A stretch of DNA of 64,000 nucleotides from Diphasiastrum complanatum (GCA_029204225.1 CM055109.1:26480178-26544177), one strand, 5' to 3'; shown: positions 1 through 12,090, numbered from the stretch's first letter. Made by a program: numbers and translations. The notes: a model not told the origin generated them from the letters alone.

Positions 1-1800
1 TCCAAGTTCCTTAAGTAGCATCAATCATGTTTGTGTGTCTTGTGCTTTGTCAAAGTCACATAGACTACCTTATACTAGATCTACATCTAGATCTACAAAG
101 CCTTTTCAAGTTGTACATTCAAAATTACTACAATTCCCAATCCGAGCGTGAAGCTTCAACCATCTTTGTGAGAATTCCACGGAGGACCTTATTCGACAAT
201 TATGCTTGTCCATTGCAACGTGGATAATAGGGTGTGCTCTTCCTATGGACAACAGATAAGAGGACAACGGGTGAGTGATGGTTTCATTTAGATAATGTGT
301 TCTGCGATCACTCACGAGTGCTAGTGGGCACCCAAAATGTACTAAGGTATTCTCGTATAGGAATTTAGCAATAGAGTTGGCATCAAACTTCCTCGCTGCC
401 TTGGCTTCTACCCATTTGGTCAAGTAGTCGATGGCTACGATGATATAGCGAGCTTGGGAGCCACACGCACAGCTAGAAGAATAGGGTCGACATAGTCAAT
501 GCCCCATTTTTCAAACGCCTATCTCAGCCAGAATAGGTCGTAACAGAATTCTATCCTTTTCTTGGGTTTGGTTGATGAACCGTTGGCACACGTCACACCT
601 TTTAACCTGATAGTGAATATCTTTGAACATCGTGGGCCACCACAGGCCGTGTTGCAGCACTTTTCTATTGGTAGCTTCAGCAGCAACATGCCCTCCGCCT
701 ATTCCTTTGTGGACGATACTTACAACATGGGGCACTTCGTGAGGTAGCATCGGCATATAATTCCATCGTTACAAATGCGATAAAGCTGTCCGGCTATCAA
801 CGTGAAATGGGCAGATTTAGTAATCAACCTACATCGTTCTATCTTGTTCATCTCAGGAGGAGGACGCCCCGAAATAGGATATCCAATTATGTCAACAACA
901 CAATTCAAGGATGGCGTCGACGTGGATTAGGATGGCATCAAGGAGTTCGTCATATAAACCCTCTACTCTCAAGAACATTGCGGATCCATGAGAGGTGATC
1001 GGCCAGATAGTGTTGCTTTCCTTTGCAAACAACTATTTTAAAGTCGAACTCTTGGAGAAGCAGCAGCCATCAGGTGATCGTCCGGTCATGCATGGTCTAT
1101 TTGCTAGCTCCTTGGACTATGTCAGAACACTCCCTATGGCATATTTAGAAGTGTTTGTATGGACATGGAATTCTGTGGTCCAGATAGGGGGTCGAAGGAT
1201 TGGTGTAGTGACTAAGGCCTTCTTGAGCATGTGAAAAGCCTCAATGGCTTTAGCTATCCATTCTAATTGGATGGTCATCTACTATATCAAATGGGCCAAC
1301 TTAGTGAAATTCAGGACAAACCTCCGATAATAGTTGCAATTCCCCATAAAGATGTATACTTCACCTACAGTTCCTAGTTCTGGCAGAGCAAGTATTATGC
1401 GGATCTTGTCGACATCGGTAGCGATACCATGCCTCAAAACTACATGGCATGGTAGGGGAAAATGGTCCTTGTTGATCACTGAGTTGAGCTTGTTGTAGTC
1501 CACACAAATTCTAAGTTTTCCGTTCTTCTTAGGTACTACCACGATAGGTGATACCTAGTCCGTGTGTTCCATCTTGTAGATGAATCCTACATCAAGAAGC
1601 TTCTTCAATTCTTCTTGGATTAGCTGGGCATAGTACGGATTATACCGATAAGGCCTACTAACGGCGGATTTTGCTCCATCAACAAGTGGAATGGTGTGAA
1701 CCACTACATCTGGCGATATGCCCTTCAGCTCAACGTAATTCCAAGCAAGATAGTCATGGTATTTGGGAAGTATGGAAAAACCATGATCAATTCGTAAGGA
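1..1800 (-). mobile_element. Ty3/gypsy pol remnant, cut by left edge
   Basis: Read on the minus strand, the order from high to low coordinate is reverse transcriptase, RNase H, integrase, as in Ty3/gypsy pol. RT N-terminal motifs (VVVPKKNGKLRICVDYNKLNS) lie near 1470-1545 and are preceded at 1560-1750 by the linker containing RPYRYNP. RNase H-like text (HVHTNTSKYAIG) lies around 1170-1200. The integrase zinc region (WWPTMF...KRCDVCQRF) is at 560-680 and the core (MTKWVEA...LVSDR) at 300-423. Stops and frameshifts break every domain. The central RT block with the Y-x-D-D site is missing: text jumps from DHFPLP to a segment that normally lies beyond it. Dead element; its 3' end lies left of the window. 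Confidence 0.85.
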
Positions 1801-1940
1801 AGAGATCTAGGATATTGTAAATAATGGGATAACTCCAAGCTCGAGGTTAAGTGAGGAGCATGGTTGGGTTTGGTAGTTCGCACATACTAATCCTGGTCAT
1901 TTGCTACACAATCATGTTCAAGTTATGATGATCAGAGGCT

Positions 1941-2047
<107 letters not shown>

Positions 2048-2049
2048 GC

Positions 2050-3320
2050 AACAAATGTAAGCTCTCTCTTTATACTAATAGCAAACTAGTGGCTTGAGAA
2101 AAGACTATCACGGATGAAACATGATTGAGGCTTTGACTTCTCCTTGATTTTGATCAATTAAAAATACCTTAGAGCTTTGCCCTCCCCAATTGGCCCCTCT
2201 ATATGTTGTCGAATGAGCATATACTCTTTCCAAATATGAGTTTCAGATCTGTTTTGCCTCTCTCAATGCAACTTACATGATTAGCCAAATATATGAGTGC
2301 ACACACACACACACACATTAGATCTTGAAAGATAATAGAAGGTTAACGAGACTTATACATTAAGGATCTTGTTGGCATGTTACTTCATATCTTTGACGTG
2401 CATTGAATCATGCAAAGAATCTCATTCCTATGGAAATTCTGGTTTTAGCTTTGTGCATTATGGACAAGGACCATAAAAAAAATGTAAATAATTAGGTTAT
2501 CATTTGTGTGAGCGAAAAGTCTTTTTAATGGTCTTTGCAAAGGTCATTAAAGAGACCATTCCCCATTACATAAAGGTTATTTATAGCAGTGTGCTTAAAA
2601 AGATAAGACAAAGACTCTAGTAGTTATGTACAAATCATCCACAATTATCCATACCTCCTATAATTAGATACAAGACAAAAATTAGTTCCTTGCTTATCTC
2701 ATAATAAATCAGCTTTTTTGGAAGGCATCATGATTGCATCTTCTTGCTTTAATGCTAATGTTATCTCCATCAAGAAGCAAAGCCTTTCTAACTACTAAAT
2801 AGCTATCACACCTCAAAATTAAAAGGAGTGTAATTTCTCTTTCAAAAAAAAGAGAAAGACACAAGTTATTCACGGAACTAGCATCAATAGTAGGAAAATA
2901 GAAACCATGAACTTCATTAGACACACAATCTAATAGCAAATTAGACAAAGAGAAAATGTGATCAAAACCCTATTTCACAACATGGGTAGCCTTTAATCAC
3001 TAGATAGAAGACACAAGTGAATTTTGGAGCGAGCCAAAAACAAGAGGTTGACCAAAAAGGGTTTTGCATCTCTCAACAAAGCACTTTAGTAAACGACAAA
3101 GACTAGTATGTGACATGTATATGGGTAGGTAAGATAGTTTAAAGTAGTAGAACATTGCTTTTTGGTACTATCATGCCCATCATCCATCTTACCTCTAATC
3201 GACATCGTATAAGGAGATCAATATGCGAATCTTGCCAAGTAAATTAGTTATGGTTATGAGTGGTTGGGACCCTCATCGTATTTATAACCTATACCCGTAG
3301 TCCTCCCTAGGAGGAAGCTT
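2050..3320. other. AT-rich intergenic stretch, no gene seen
   Basis: No convincing coding signal on either strand. It contains a short (CA)9 tract at 2300-2317 and otherwise unique-looking AT-rich sequence. The 79-residue minus-strand ORF at 2709-2948 has no recognisable motif. Confidence 0.5.
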
Positions 3321-3324
3321 GATT

Positions 3325-3478
3325 TGTGAAATATAGTTACATGCTGTTGTGACATCTCTCCTACCCTTGAGTCATTACTTTGGTCCATAGCTTGGGGGCT
3401 ACATCTGATTGATCTAGGTTGGTTGGGTAGGTTTGATCCACCAGTCGTTCTTGTTGTTTCTGTTGGCTTCAACATCCT
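3325..3478 (+). repeat. Diverged partial copy of a gypsy LTR family
   Basis: This shares the segment around 'ccatagcttgggggcta', followed by 'gatctaggttggttgg' and 'ccaccag', with the better copies at 31014-31463, 32779-33216 (same strand) and 12279-12729 (opposite strand). It is the most diverged of the four and covers only about the last third of the repeat. Confidence 0.6.
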
Positions 3479-3969
3479 AGTTAAAATTTTGGTGACTTGA
3501 AAGGTACTACCAACCCATGAGATTATAGAGAATCAAACCTAGGTGGGTGAGTCCAACTCAAGTGCAATGCACCAACTCACCACATGGTAAAATGTTGTAA
3601 AACATACTACACTGATTAAACACACTAGGTGAGGTGTAGGAGTATGTTTATCATTGGACAATAAAGAACTTAAACGACAAGTGGAAATTTATAGATCAAA
3701 AAATAACTTAAATGACAATTGAAAGCTTATAGAAGTGAAATACATTGACATGCACATATATGTAATTTTCAAATGGTAAGGTAGCATTCTTTTTTGGCTT
3801 TTTTATCTTATAATAAACAAGTACCTTGTAGCAAATAAGAGGAGAACCAAATCGTAGAGCCCATATGAGTATCCCTCTCCCTTAACATCTGGAACTAAAG
3901 ATGCCGTATAACCTGCGTTAGCTCTCATAACAGAATGTAATTACAAAGGATTTGCAAACGATTGTTATT

Positions 3970-5477
3970 CTATGCATTTGATTTCTCCATATGCTCTCTC
4001 ATACGCTTTACATGTCTGTGCTGATATACATATGGCTCAAATAAAGCAGGATGGTTTGCATCCACGAGGCCGGGCAAAGGAGCCACTACGCAATCGGGAG
4101 AAGGGTTGTAAAACACCACAATACTCATTCGAGTAGCGGTAGAGTTAACAACCGCCCTGTGATCTGCACTCTTGTACCTTCCATTGCTCATCGCCTGCGC
4201 AATCAATACAGTATTTTAGTACTTTCTTGCAAGTTGCATTCCGTATCCATGCAAGTCAATACAGAAATTCGATATAACTTGGTTATCTCAGATGCATGCA
4301 AATGATGAACTCAGTTTTTGGTTCTTGCGTGTCAGTGTAAGTAATTACAATCATTCAAAATAACCTACTTGCTGCTTGCACAATGCAATCTCATATCCAG
4401 GCATATCAATAGCTGACTACCTGCTTTGCTCCTTTGATTCCCATATGCATGCAAATCAGTGCAGTAATTCACTACTCACTTGCTATCAGCACTCACACAG
4501 TATTTCATTATGTGCTTGCTACTCGTATTCTAATATTCATTTATACAATTGAAGTAATCAGAAGATCCATCTTTGGCTTGTTTACATGTAGTTGATCTCC
4601 CAGGTTCACCACCAGGGCACCTTCAATTGGCTCCACAGTTGCCCAGTTCAGCCCATCATCCTTAGTTGCTTGGAGGCCGCCCACCTGATCCTGTAGAAGG
4701 ACTGTGAGGCATCCTGGATCTTTGTGCCTCTTTACTCCAAGCGTTAGATCTGGCTGTGGGCAGGTAGGGTAGTAGTTCATCACCACCTTCTCCTCTCCTT
4801 CAGCACAAGCCTTCTCAACTGCTTGGGTTTCTTGTCCAAGGCTCTCAGAAATTAAGCCGAGAAGGTCTCTGACTAGTCCCAGCATGCTGTTGCTGAATTC
4901 CTCCAAAGTCCCTCTGAAGAATTTACTCAGTTAGAACAGGTTTAAAATGGAGAGAGAGACAGAGAGTGAGACACGAGGGGTAGTACCTGAAGCTCTCAGG
5001 CTTCCGGGGCCATTGATCCTCATTGCGGCTGCCGATGGGGAAGCAGCGAAGTGTGATGAGTTCTCTCCAGTCCATGTATTTCTCATCTGTGAGAATGCTT
5101 CCGTTTGCATATCCCACAAACTGACCAGGCTTTGCAGCATACACCGTCTTCTCTTCAAGTGGCATTGCGAAGAATTCAAAGGCCTCAGCTCGAATTCTTT
5201 CAGTCAGGCTTTTGGTAACTCCGTGGTTGATGATTTGAAAGATTCCCCATTCTGAACAAGCCCGTCCAATATCTGCAACAATGCCACTTCGTCTCTCTCC
5301 GATAAGTCCTGCTATATCTATCACAGGAATTTCTTTGCTGAAAGCATTATATGGAACTTTAGGCCGATCGGTTTCATCCTTGACATAAATAGAGGGCACA
5401 GTTTTCACACCCGTATCTGCTAAAGCCTTGACGCTAGGTTGCAAATTCTCCAGTGAATGAGCTACCACAGGAGCCAT
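3970..5477 (-). CDS. 2-oxoglutarate/Fe(II) dioxygenase, flavanone 3-hydroxylase-like
   Basis: Three exons on the minus strand: 5477-4987, 4913-4586 and 4194-3970, with GT-AG introns of 73 and 391 bp; 347 residues, uninterrupted. The N-terminal DIOX_N region reads PKVPYNAFSKEIPVIDIAGL then SEWGIFQIINHGV. The catalytic DSBH fold has the iron ligands H-x-D in GVKRHKDPGCLTVLLQDQVG and the distal His in SADHRAVVN; ATRMSIV supplies the R-x-S that binds 2-oxoglutarate. All key residues are present. NYYPTCPQPDLTLG, DWRE and WPRKPE, plus the two intron positions, resemble flavanone 3-hydroxylase, a soluble flavonoid enzyme, but HKDPG replaces the usual HTDPG. It could equally be a paralogue acting on another flavonoid or specialised metabolite; substrate is not determinable. 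The start has a TATA box 94 bp upstream. Confidence 0.93.
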
Positions 5478-5570
5478 TTACTAAAACAATAACAAACCTT
5501 TGTCTGCAAGATGCTGTAAATGGTGCTAATTAGTGTGGAAGTAGTAAGCTGGGATCAGTTAGCGAGCCAA

Positions 5571-5576
5571 TTTATA
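5571..5576 (-). promoter_or_regulatory. TATA box of the dioxygenase gene
   Basis: On the minus strand the sequence reads TATAAATTGG, 94 nt upstream of the ATG at 5477. This implies transcription starting near 5540 and a 5' leader of roughly 60 nt. Inferred from sequence only. Confidence 0.6.
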
Positions 5577-6164
5577 TTGTTGTAGACAGCCTCAGCCTCA
5601 CTGGAGATATATGCTAGAGGCTATCATACTTCGTTGATTTAGCTCAAATTTTCCACTCAGCGCAAAATTGTATGGAAGCTACAACTTGCATAGGATATAT
5701 ATAGTCAGTTCTGCAGCTTTTTGACTTTGGTGCATTCAGCTCTGCACCGGCCAAAGCCCACAAATAAAATTTACATGTACTAGTGAATTCTTTCTGGGTC
5801 CTAGGAAATATCGATGATTCATAAGATACTCAGTTGTTTTAAATAGACACATAACTATCCATCAGCTGACAGATTTCCTAATCTGAAGTACGTACAATAA
5901 TAAAGTGGTGAGACTAAATCATACAGCTTCGGGTGTTCACTCACAATTCCCAAAGGCCTGGATCGTGGCACAATAGCCCACAGCCAAAATATGTGATCTG
6001 GAAAGCAGTAGGTGAACCATAAAAGAGCATCCAATATCGTACCTACCATACCATGCGACCAGATGGTAAAGCTCAGCCCACGTAGTTTACGTGTCGAAAT
6101 GACATCTCTCTTTCTCCCTTTTATTTCTCCTTTTTTTTTCGTCCCATAGATTTAGGGACGTTCT

Positions 6165-6345
6165 GGAGTTTGGATGGCGTGTCTTTTGGTCTTTGCTAGG
6201 GCCCATGTGGGGTAAGGTGCTCTTTTCTGGAGTTTGGACGGCATGTCTGTGCTAGGGCCCATGTGGGGTAAAGTGCTCTTTTCTGAGTTTGGATGGCGTG
6301 TCTTTGGGTCTTTGCTAGGGCCCATGTGGGGTAAAGTGCTTTTAG
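6165..6345 (+). repeat. Three tandem copies of a ~60-bp unit
   Basis: Copies begin at 6165, 6229 and 6285. Each contains 'gagtttgga-ggc-tgtct', 'gctagggcccatgtggggta' and 'gtgct'; the second lacks a few bases of the middle. They lie about 0.7 kb upstream of the dioxygenase start, in its promoter-distal region. Confidence 0.9.
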
Positions 6346-6734
6346 ATTCAATACATATTATTGTTATTATTTTTTATTATTTGGAAGTGTATTTATTGCT
6401 TTTGTTTTTGCTTATCGGCTCCCAATAGCACGTTGAGTTGTCCCTCACTTTCATGTTTTTTTTGTAAAGTAAAATATCAAATCATGCTTTTCACGTTTTT
6501 GTAGAAGAAAATAGTAAAGCGAGCTAATCTTTAGAGGGTTTCAAAAGTTAAACAGACCCCTAAATAATAAAAAAAAACCAATATTGTTGCCCACACTATT
6601 CCCCAACTCCCAATGCTCTAACCATAGTGTCTAAAGTCACAATTAAGAAACTTCAAATGTTCACACTTTAACTCACGTGGAATTAAAAATGCATTTTGTT
6701 CGACGATTAAAATGAGCGCAATCTTGACATTGGA

Positions 6735-7163
6735 ATGAATATGAGCACCATCTCCAAATTTGAATCACGAAGACAGCAAAAGCATGAAATTGATGTCACA
6801 AAATTGGTGATGTTGTACCAGATAGGTACACATTTGTTTATTGCATTTGAATTTCTTTTCGAAAATTTTGTTCTCAATACTCTAATGCTTGTAATTGCAT
6901 TTGTACTTTTCTTAATGACAACTTTGTATCATCTCCATTTGGATGTCCCTACTGATTTGACACCTTTACAGAAAAGAAGAGTCAAAGAAATTTCAATATT
7001 TGTTGAGGATCATTCTCGTTATAGGGCTGAAGGAAAGAGAAACGTGGATCTATGGACAAACGTGACTTTGCATCCTCATTATCCTAGCACTCTGACACAT
7101 CTCACAACTTTTTCAATAACTCAACTAGTTACATGGATCTGCAATGGCATAATGGACTACTAG
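6735..7163 (+). other. 142-codon ORF, unrecognised, possibly spurious
   Basis: Open for 142 codons in AT-rich DNA. Residues about 25-70 are hydrophobic and could form one or two membrane segments (for example LMLVIAFVLFLMTTLY), followed by a basic stretch LQKRRVK. No family is recognised. Neighbouring sequence to 7780 shows no continuing exon I can support, so this may be chance or a decayed transposon exon. Confidence 0.15.
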
Positions 7164-7893
7164 GATATTATGAAGGATTGCACAATCATGGAGAGATTTT
7201 GAACTTAGAAGAAATCATGAAAAAACTTTCGATATCAAAATAGAATCAAAGCAAATGTAAGCTATCTTACATTCTATTGTCTAAAAACTTACAATTACTG
7301 AGAGATGTGAAATTGTCAAGGAAGAAGACTAAGAACAATAGCGAAAGCATCGACAGACTTGCAAGGATATTCAAACTCTTTCAAAAGGGGGTTATCGAAA
7401 TAGAAGGATTCATGCATTAAAGTAAGCATATTTTTATTTTTGTTACTTGATCTATTTGATAAAGATATTTTTCTAGCTATAGTGTTTTTCTTTTGATTAT
7501 TTGTTTTTCTTGCAGATCTGCATTGGTTACTCATTAGAACATTAAGGAAAATGCCTCAATTGGAAAGACATTAGATTCAATATTTATAGGTAATTCACCG
7601 AATACATTTTGATGAACAATAAGTTCTTATAAGGTGCAAAATTGCAGAGTCTCTAATGGTGGACATTGAAAAAAATGTAGATAAGACTATACTAGGGTAT
7701 CAGCAGGAAGGCATATGTTGCAATTTTTCAACTTATAAGGAGGATCATCAAATATTATCATGGATATTTTGCAAAACATTTTACTCTAGGATCATCAACA
7801 CATTTATATAAATGGTCACCGTGCCTTTTGCCACGCGACACTGCCACACGAACTTGGGACTTAGTAGAAATTCTTCTTTTCTTGCATGACTTT

Positions 7894-8185
7894 GCCATGC
7901 GTGGCATAGCCACGCAAAAAAAAAAAATTGACTACCCTGCCGGTCAACACTAAGTTGAATGTGGCTCATGGGGACAAATTTTTCATTTTCGCTTGGTAGT
8001 GCCATGCAAATTTTTTTAAACTTTCAAATAGTAAAATAAGCAACAAAATTGTTTGCTTGGTAGAATCATGAAGTCACTAATTAACCACCTTTCCTAGGAC
8101 AATCATTTTTGGAGATTTGCCATGCATGGCACTACGACACATGGCAATATTTGCAAAACAATTTCTTGGGTTTGCCATGTGTGGC
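7894..8185. repeat. Cluster of GCCATG-YR-TGGC palindromes
   Basis: Three near-identical 12-bp palindromes occur at 7894-7905 (GCCATGCGTGGC), 8119-8130 (GCCATGCATGGC) and 8174-8185 (GCCATGTGTGGC), each preceded by TTT. Related half-sites GCCACGC and GCCATGC lie at 7820-8010. Function unknown. Confidence 0.8.
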
Positions 8186-8340
8186 AAAATAAAATCGTAA
8201 TTTTTTTTTTCAAAAAAGATTTATAATGAACTATGTGTTCATAAACAAAGGACTCTATGATTAATTTAGGAGTAAATGAGATTTTTTTTACAATTTTGAA
8301 TGAAAGTGAGCTAATAATGAAATGATCATTATGTCAAATT

Positions 8341-8640
8341 TACTACAACAAGATGTGTGATTTCAGCGCCTTTTTTGAGAGTTTTCTTTAAAGATAGAAT
8401 CGAAAAAGATGCGCGGGACAAGAAGAAAGCTCAAACGTCAGGTCCGTAGGGTGGCCCCGGTATAAGCCTTGCAAATTTGAATGTGTTTTTAAGAGACTTA
8501 TATGGAGGTTTATAAGGAGGCCCAAGGCATTTCAAAAATCCCTGCTAACCGAGACTTAGGTTATGAGAAGGGTTATAAGGAGGGTTATAGAAAGGGGTAT
8601 AAGGAGGCAAGAGACATTCCAAAATACTTTGTTAATTGAT
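8341..8640. repeat. CACTA-like terminus with subterminal repeats
   Basis: At 8341-8353 the sequence 'tactacaacaaga' resembles a decayed En/Spm (CACTA) terminal repeat. It is followed by several 'tataaggagg' units at about 8510-8610; the longer repeat 'tataaggaggc..aag.cattc.aaaa' occurs twice, near 8512 and 8607. Repeated subterminal motifs are typical of CACTA elements. The link to the coding remnant at 9003-9645 is inference. Confidence 0.35.
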
Positions 8641-9002
8641 GGAACAAAGACCCCTCGGTATAAACCACAGAATGTTACAGAATGAAAATGGATGACATTT
8701 TTGAAAATTGTCATTTATCAACACATTGAATTTCAGTTTTTAATCAAGATTAGGGGCCATGTACATAAGTGAAAAAAATAAATCATGTATCACAATAATA
8801 TCATGACCACAATTTGTGTACTGGCATGCGTTGACTTATCAAATAATAAACTACAATTGCATCTGTGAGCAATGTGATTAATATCACAATAAGTTTCAAT
8901 ACATCTCGTACTGTCTCACTTATTCATTTGCTAATTCATCATTGTCATTTGTTGCATCATCATGCGACAAATCCGCCAAACCAAACAATTCTATCTCTAA
9001 TT

Positions 9003-9645
9003 CTACCCAAATATCTCATATAGCTTTGTTATTGATAAGTTGATCTTCACAAGTCGATGCCAATGAGGGAGATCGAGAAGTTGTGTTGTGCGATGTCGAC
9101 CCAACCCATCCGATGATGATACATCATGTTCAATATCATTATTTCTTTTGTGAGGCATGCACATGATCCTCTGAAAATATGTCATCGAGTTCATCATCAC
9201 GATTTTGTTTAGGTGCATTAGTTGGCAGCGCCATGTCCTCCATGACATCTTTATCCTCAAAAATTGATCTATGTTTCCATAAACATTGACTCGTAATTAT
9301 TAGTATCTATGCTACAATTGCTTGGATATGCACACAATATACATTTTTTGTATACTGAAAATCAATTGATTAACATAAAAAGAGCATTGACTATGTAAAG
9401 ACATACGTACTAGCTCACATTGTTGAGGAAAAACAAATGTATCACTTTGATCTATCCAAAGCTTGGTGGAGTCAATGGCAAAACAACCACTCTCATCTTT
9501 CTTCACAATTGCATTGGGACCATTGCAAATAACTTTGAACCATTTTACATCAAATATGAAAAAAACACTGTTGCATATGGAATAGGTAATATTTTGTGCA
9601 AACGAGAACTATTTGGCATATTTCCTAGATTCCGTTAAAATTCAT
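9003..9645 (-). mobile_element. CACTA (En/Spm)-type coding remnant, DUF4216-like
   Basis: On the minus strand, 9640-9420 reads VFFIFDVKWFKV, then a GPNAIVKKDESG segment, then DSTKLWIDQSDTFVFPQQCE. This follows the DUF4216 pattern (aromatic WF, K-x-D-E-x-G, then F-V-x-x-x-Q-x-x-Q) carried by plant CACTA elements. Further on, at 9250-9130, comes an acidic tail (VMEDMALPTNAP, DDELDDIF). Frameshifts and stops are present; no transposase catalytic region was seen. Confidence 0.5.
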
Positions 9646-10133
9646 CATATTTGTGCATGTTTTCAAAAATGTAGGTGCACAAGATAACACCTATAATGAA
9701 AATGATATAAAAAAGAGAGGTTAAAAAGTTACAATTTTTTGACCAAAATTTGAAATTTCATTAATAAACGTCTTTTGTAAAATTTAATGATACTTGCACG
9801 AGACGAGTATTTTACTAGGAGCATGTTTTTATAGCTTGTCTACAATTTACTAATAGATGTACAACGAACTATTTACATATGAACATGCTTTGAAAAACAC
9901 CTCTATTTTAAATCAAACATTAAACTGAAATATTGAGAGACTTGGACATTCTTCATTATTCTTGTAAGACATATTTACAAATTCTAGTTTAACGTCAAGA
10001 ATGGCATTTAGTACAAGCTGATAAAAACATAATGTCAAGCAATGAAAATTTTAGTTGTAAAATATCTCTGTTTTGTTAGCCCGTGATATATAAATTCAAT
10101 ACTTCTCATTGTTTTTCTACGTTTTTTGGTTTG

Positions 10134-10337
10134 TGACAAGAAAACTCATTGTGGTCGACAAAAAATACATGAGAAAAATGGGCCATGAACCTTTAATTCA
10201 ATCCCCGGGATCGAATTGAGGATTCACAATTTTATTTTATTTTTGTGAACCCTCAATTCGATCCCGGGGATCACTTGGAGGTTCACGGCCCATTTTTCTC
10301 ATGTATTTTTTGTCGACCACAATGAGTTTTCTTGTCA
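10134..10337. repeat. Long near-perfect inverted repeat (hairpin)
   Basis: Left arm 10134-10227, right arm 10245-10337, loop 17 bp of T-rich sequence. The outer 51 bp match perfectly by eye, starting 'tgacaagaaaactcattg' against its reverse complement; the inner part has a few mismatches and one indel. An RNA would fold into a single ~94-bp stem. No clear target-site duplication was found. Candidates: foldback transposon/MITE or a young small-RNA precursor. Confidence 0.9.
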
Positions 10338-10339
10338 TA

Positions 10340-11780
10340 AACTCATTTTTTGAGCACTTTTTGTATCATTTTGTTCACATGTACAATACAAATTGACAGA
10401 GTTTTAGAATTGCGATCATTTTCATATCAAGTGTCGAATGATAATATCGCTTGCCGGCTTGATTATATTTGTCAACATTACTGCAAAAACTTACATTTTT
10501 TTGACCAAAACTTCTATTTTGTATTGAGAACTTCCAATTTTTATGCCCAAAAATGCTTGTTTTGTGACAAAAACTTTGTTGTTTCTTATAACATTTTCTA
10601 TAGCTGATTCTGACTATGAAGTTTAAGTGTCGGTTTTTAAAAAAGAAAAATCACAAAATCTATAAGGTAATAATAATAGGATAAAACTTTTATAAGAAAA
10701 TTTATAAGAATTTATGGCATTAGCATTTTCAAATATTTTTAATTATGTTGAATGTTTAGAGAGACATATCAACATTTTGCTGACTTGTTTCATTGAATTT
10801 AGAAATAGATTGAGAGAAGTAATTTACTACACAACTTTTAAAATTAATTTAATTTTGTAAGAGATTATATGTTGCTAAGTTTTATTCATCAATTTTCAGT
10901 AATGTTTCTCAATATCTTAATTATGTTTATTTTTGCTACTTGTATTATGCAAACCCTCTTTTGAAATATACATACTTGCTCTTTACATTGTAGACATGAC
11001 ATTATATTATTAATGCCAATAAAATTTCATGTAATATTAAATAATCTTATGTTTGCATTTACTAGTTCAAGTTACAATATCCCAAATTTTGACATATTTC
11101 AAGTACACCAATGGCTTGAAGTACAATTTGTTTTTGTTTGTTTGAAATGTATGGTATTTCTTTTAAGAGTCTTGTTCATGAAATCGTTAATACGAATCAT
11201 AGTCTCAATTTTGTACGTCATTAAAAATTTAACATCCAAAATTTAATGTGATTATTTCAAAAACATCTATATTTTGGCTGGATTTATTTTAAAATATCAA
11301 AATTTGACCCACTTTTTTATAAGCATAAAAAAAACTAAGTTTTTTGACGGAGTCTTCAAACAGGTAACCTACAACATTACCTATTCAATACGCAACAGTG
11401 TTAAGAAGTTGAATAGCCTAAATCCAACTTCGAGGATGTCATTGATTGTCCCACAATAACCAAGTTGAGAAGAGTGTAAATTGGTGTCAGTCGTGCTTGC
11501 TCGACTCTCTTGGGTAAAATTTGCCATGACTCCAAAAGCATAGATATTTCTATTTTTATCAATGCGCTCTGTACGAAATGTTGTCCATGAGTCCAGAATG
11601 CATTGTATTTTTTATACTGAATGAGAACGAACAAAATGTGTTAGGAAAATAACAAACATTGATTGGTGACTTCATGCTCCAAGCTATATAACCCTATATA
11701 TCGCGCTATATCAAGCAAATACTAAAGAGGTCGGGTCCAGTTGATACGCTTCATAAATGACAAAAATGAAAAAATGCTTC
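10340..11780. other. Very AT-rich stretch, no gene seen
   Basis: Long runs of A and T on both strands with scattered short ORFs of biased composition (Phe, Lys, Asn, Ile). No motif, splice-consistent exon or repeat family was recognised here. Confidence 0.5.
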
Positions 11781-11819
11781 TGAACTTATATCAAAATTAT
11801 CCAGTCACATCCAACGATC

Positions 11820-12090
11820 CTCTATTGTGACAATCAAAGTGCCATTGTACTACCTCTGAATCTGAGATTCCACTCTCGAAGTAAGCATGTCAAAATCCAA
11901 TATCACTACCTTAGAGAGAAAGTGCAAAGCATGGAAATTTCTTTGGTTTACTGCAGGACAGAGTTACAGGCAGCATATTACTTCACCAAGGCTCTAACAA
12001 AGGAGCATCATCTCATATTCAACAATTTGTTAAATCTGAAGATCAAAATTTTTCAAGATCCACATTAAGGGGGAGTGTTGGAATTCAATG
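11820..12090 (+). mobile_element. Ty1/copia RNase H end, PPT and LTR start
   Basis: In frame, YCDNQSAI at about 11822-11850, SRSKHVKIQYHYLREKV and YYFTKALTKEHH match the copia RNase H C-terminal region. The frame ends at TAA 12066-12068. A polypurine tract (aaggggga) and then TGTTGGAATTC at 12076 mark the start of a 3' LTR. The upstream pol is not recognisable. The LTR is interrupted or replaced by the gypsy LTR copy at 12279. Confidence 0.85.
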
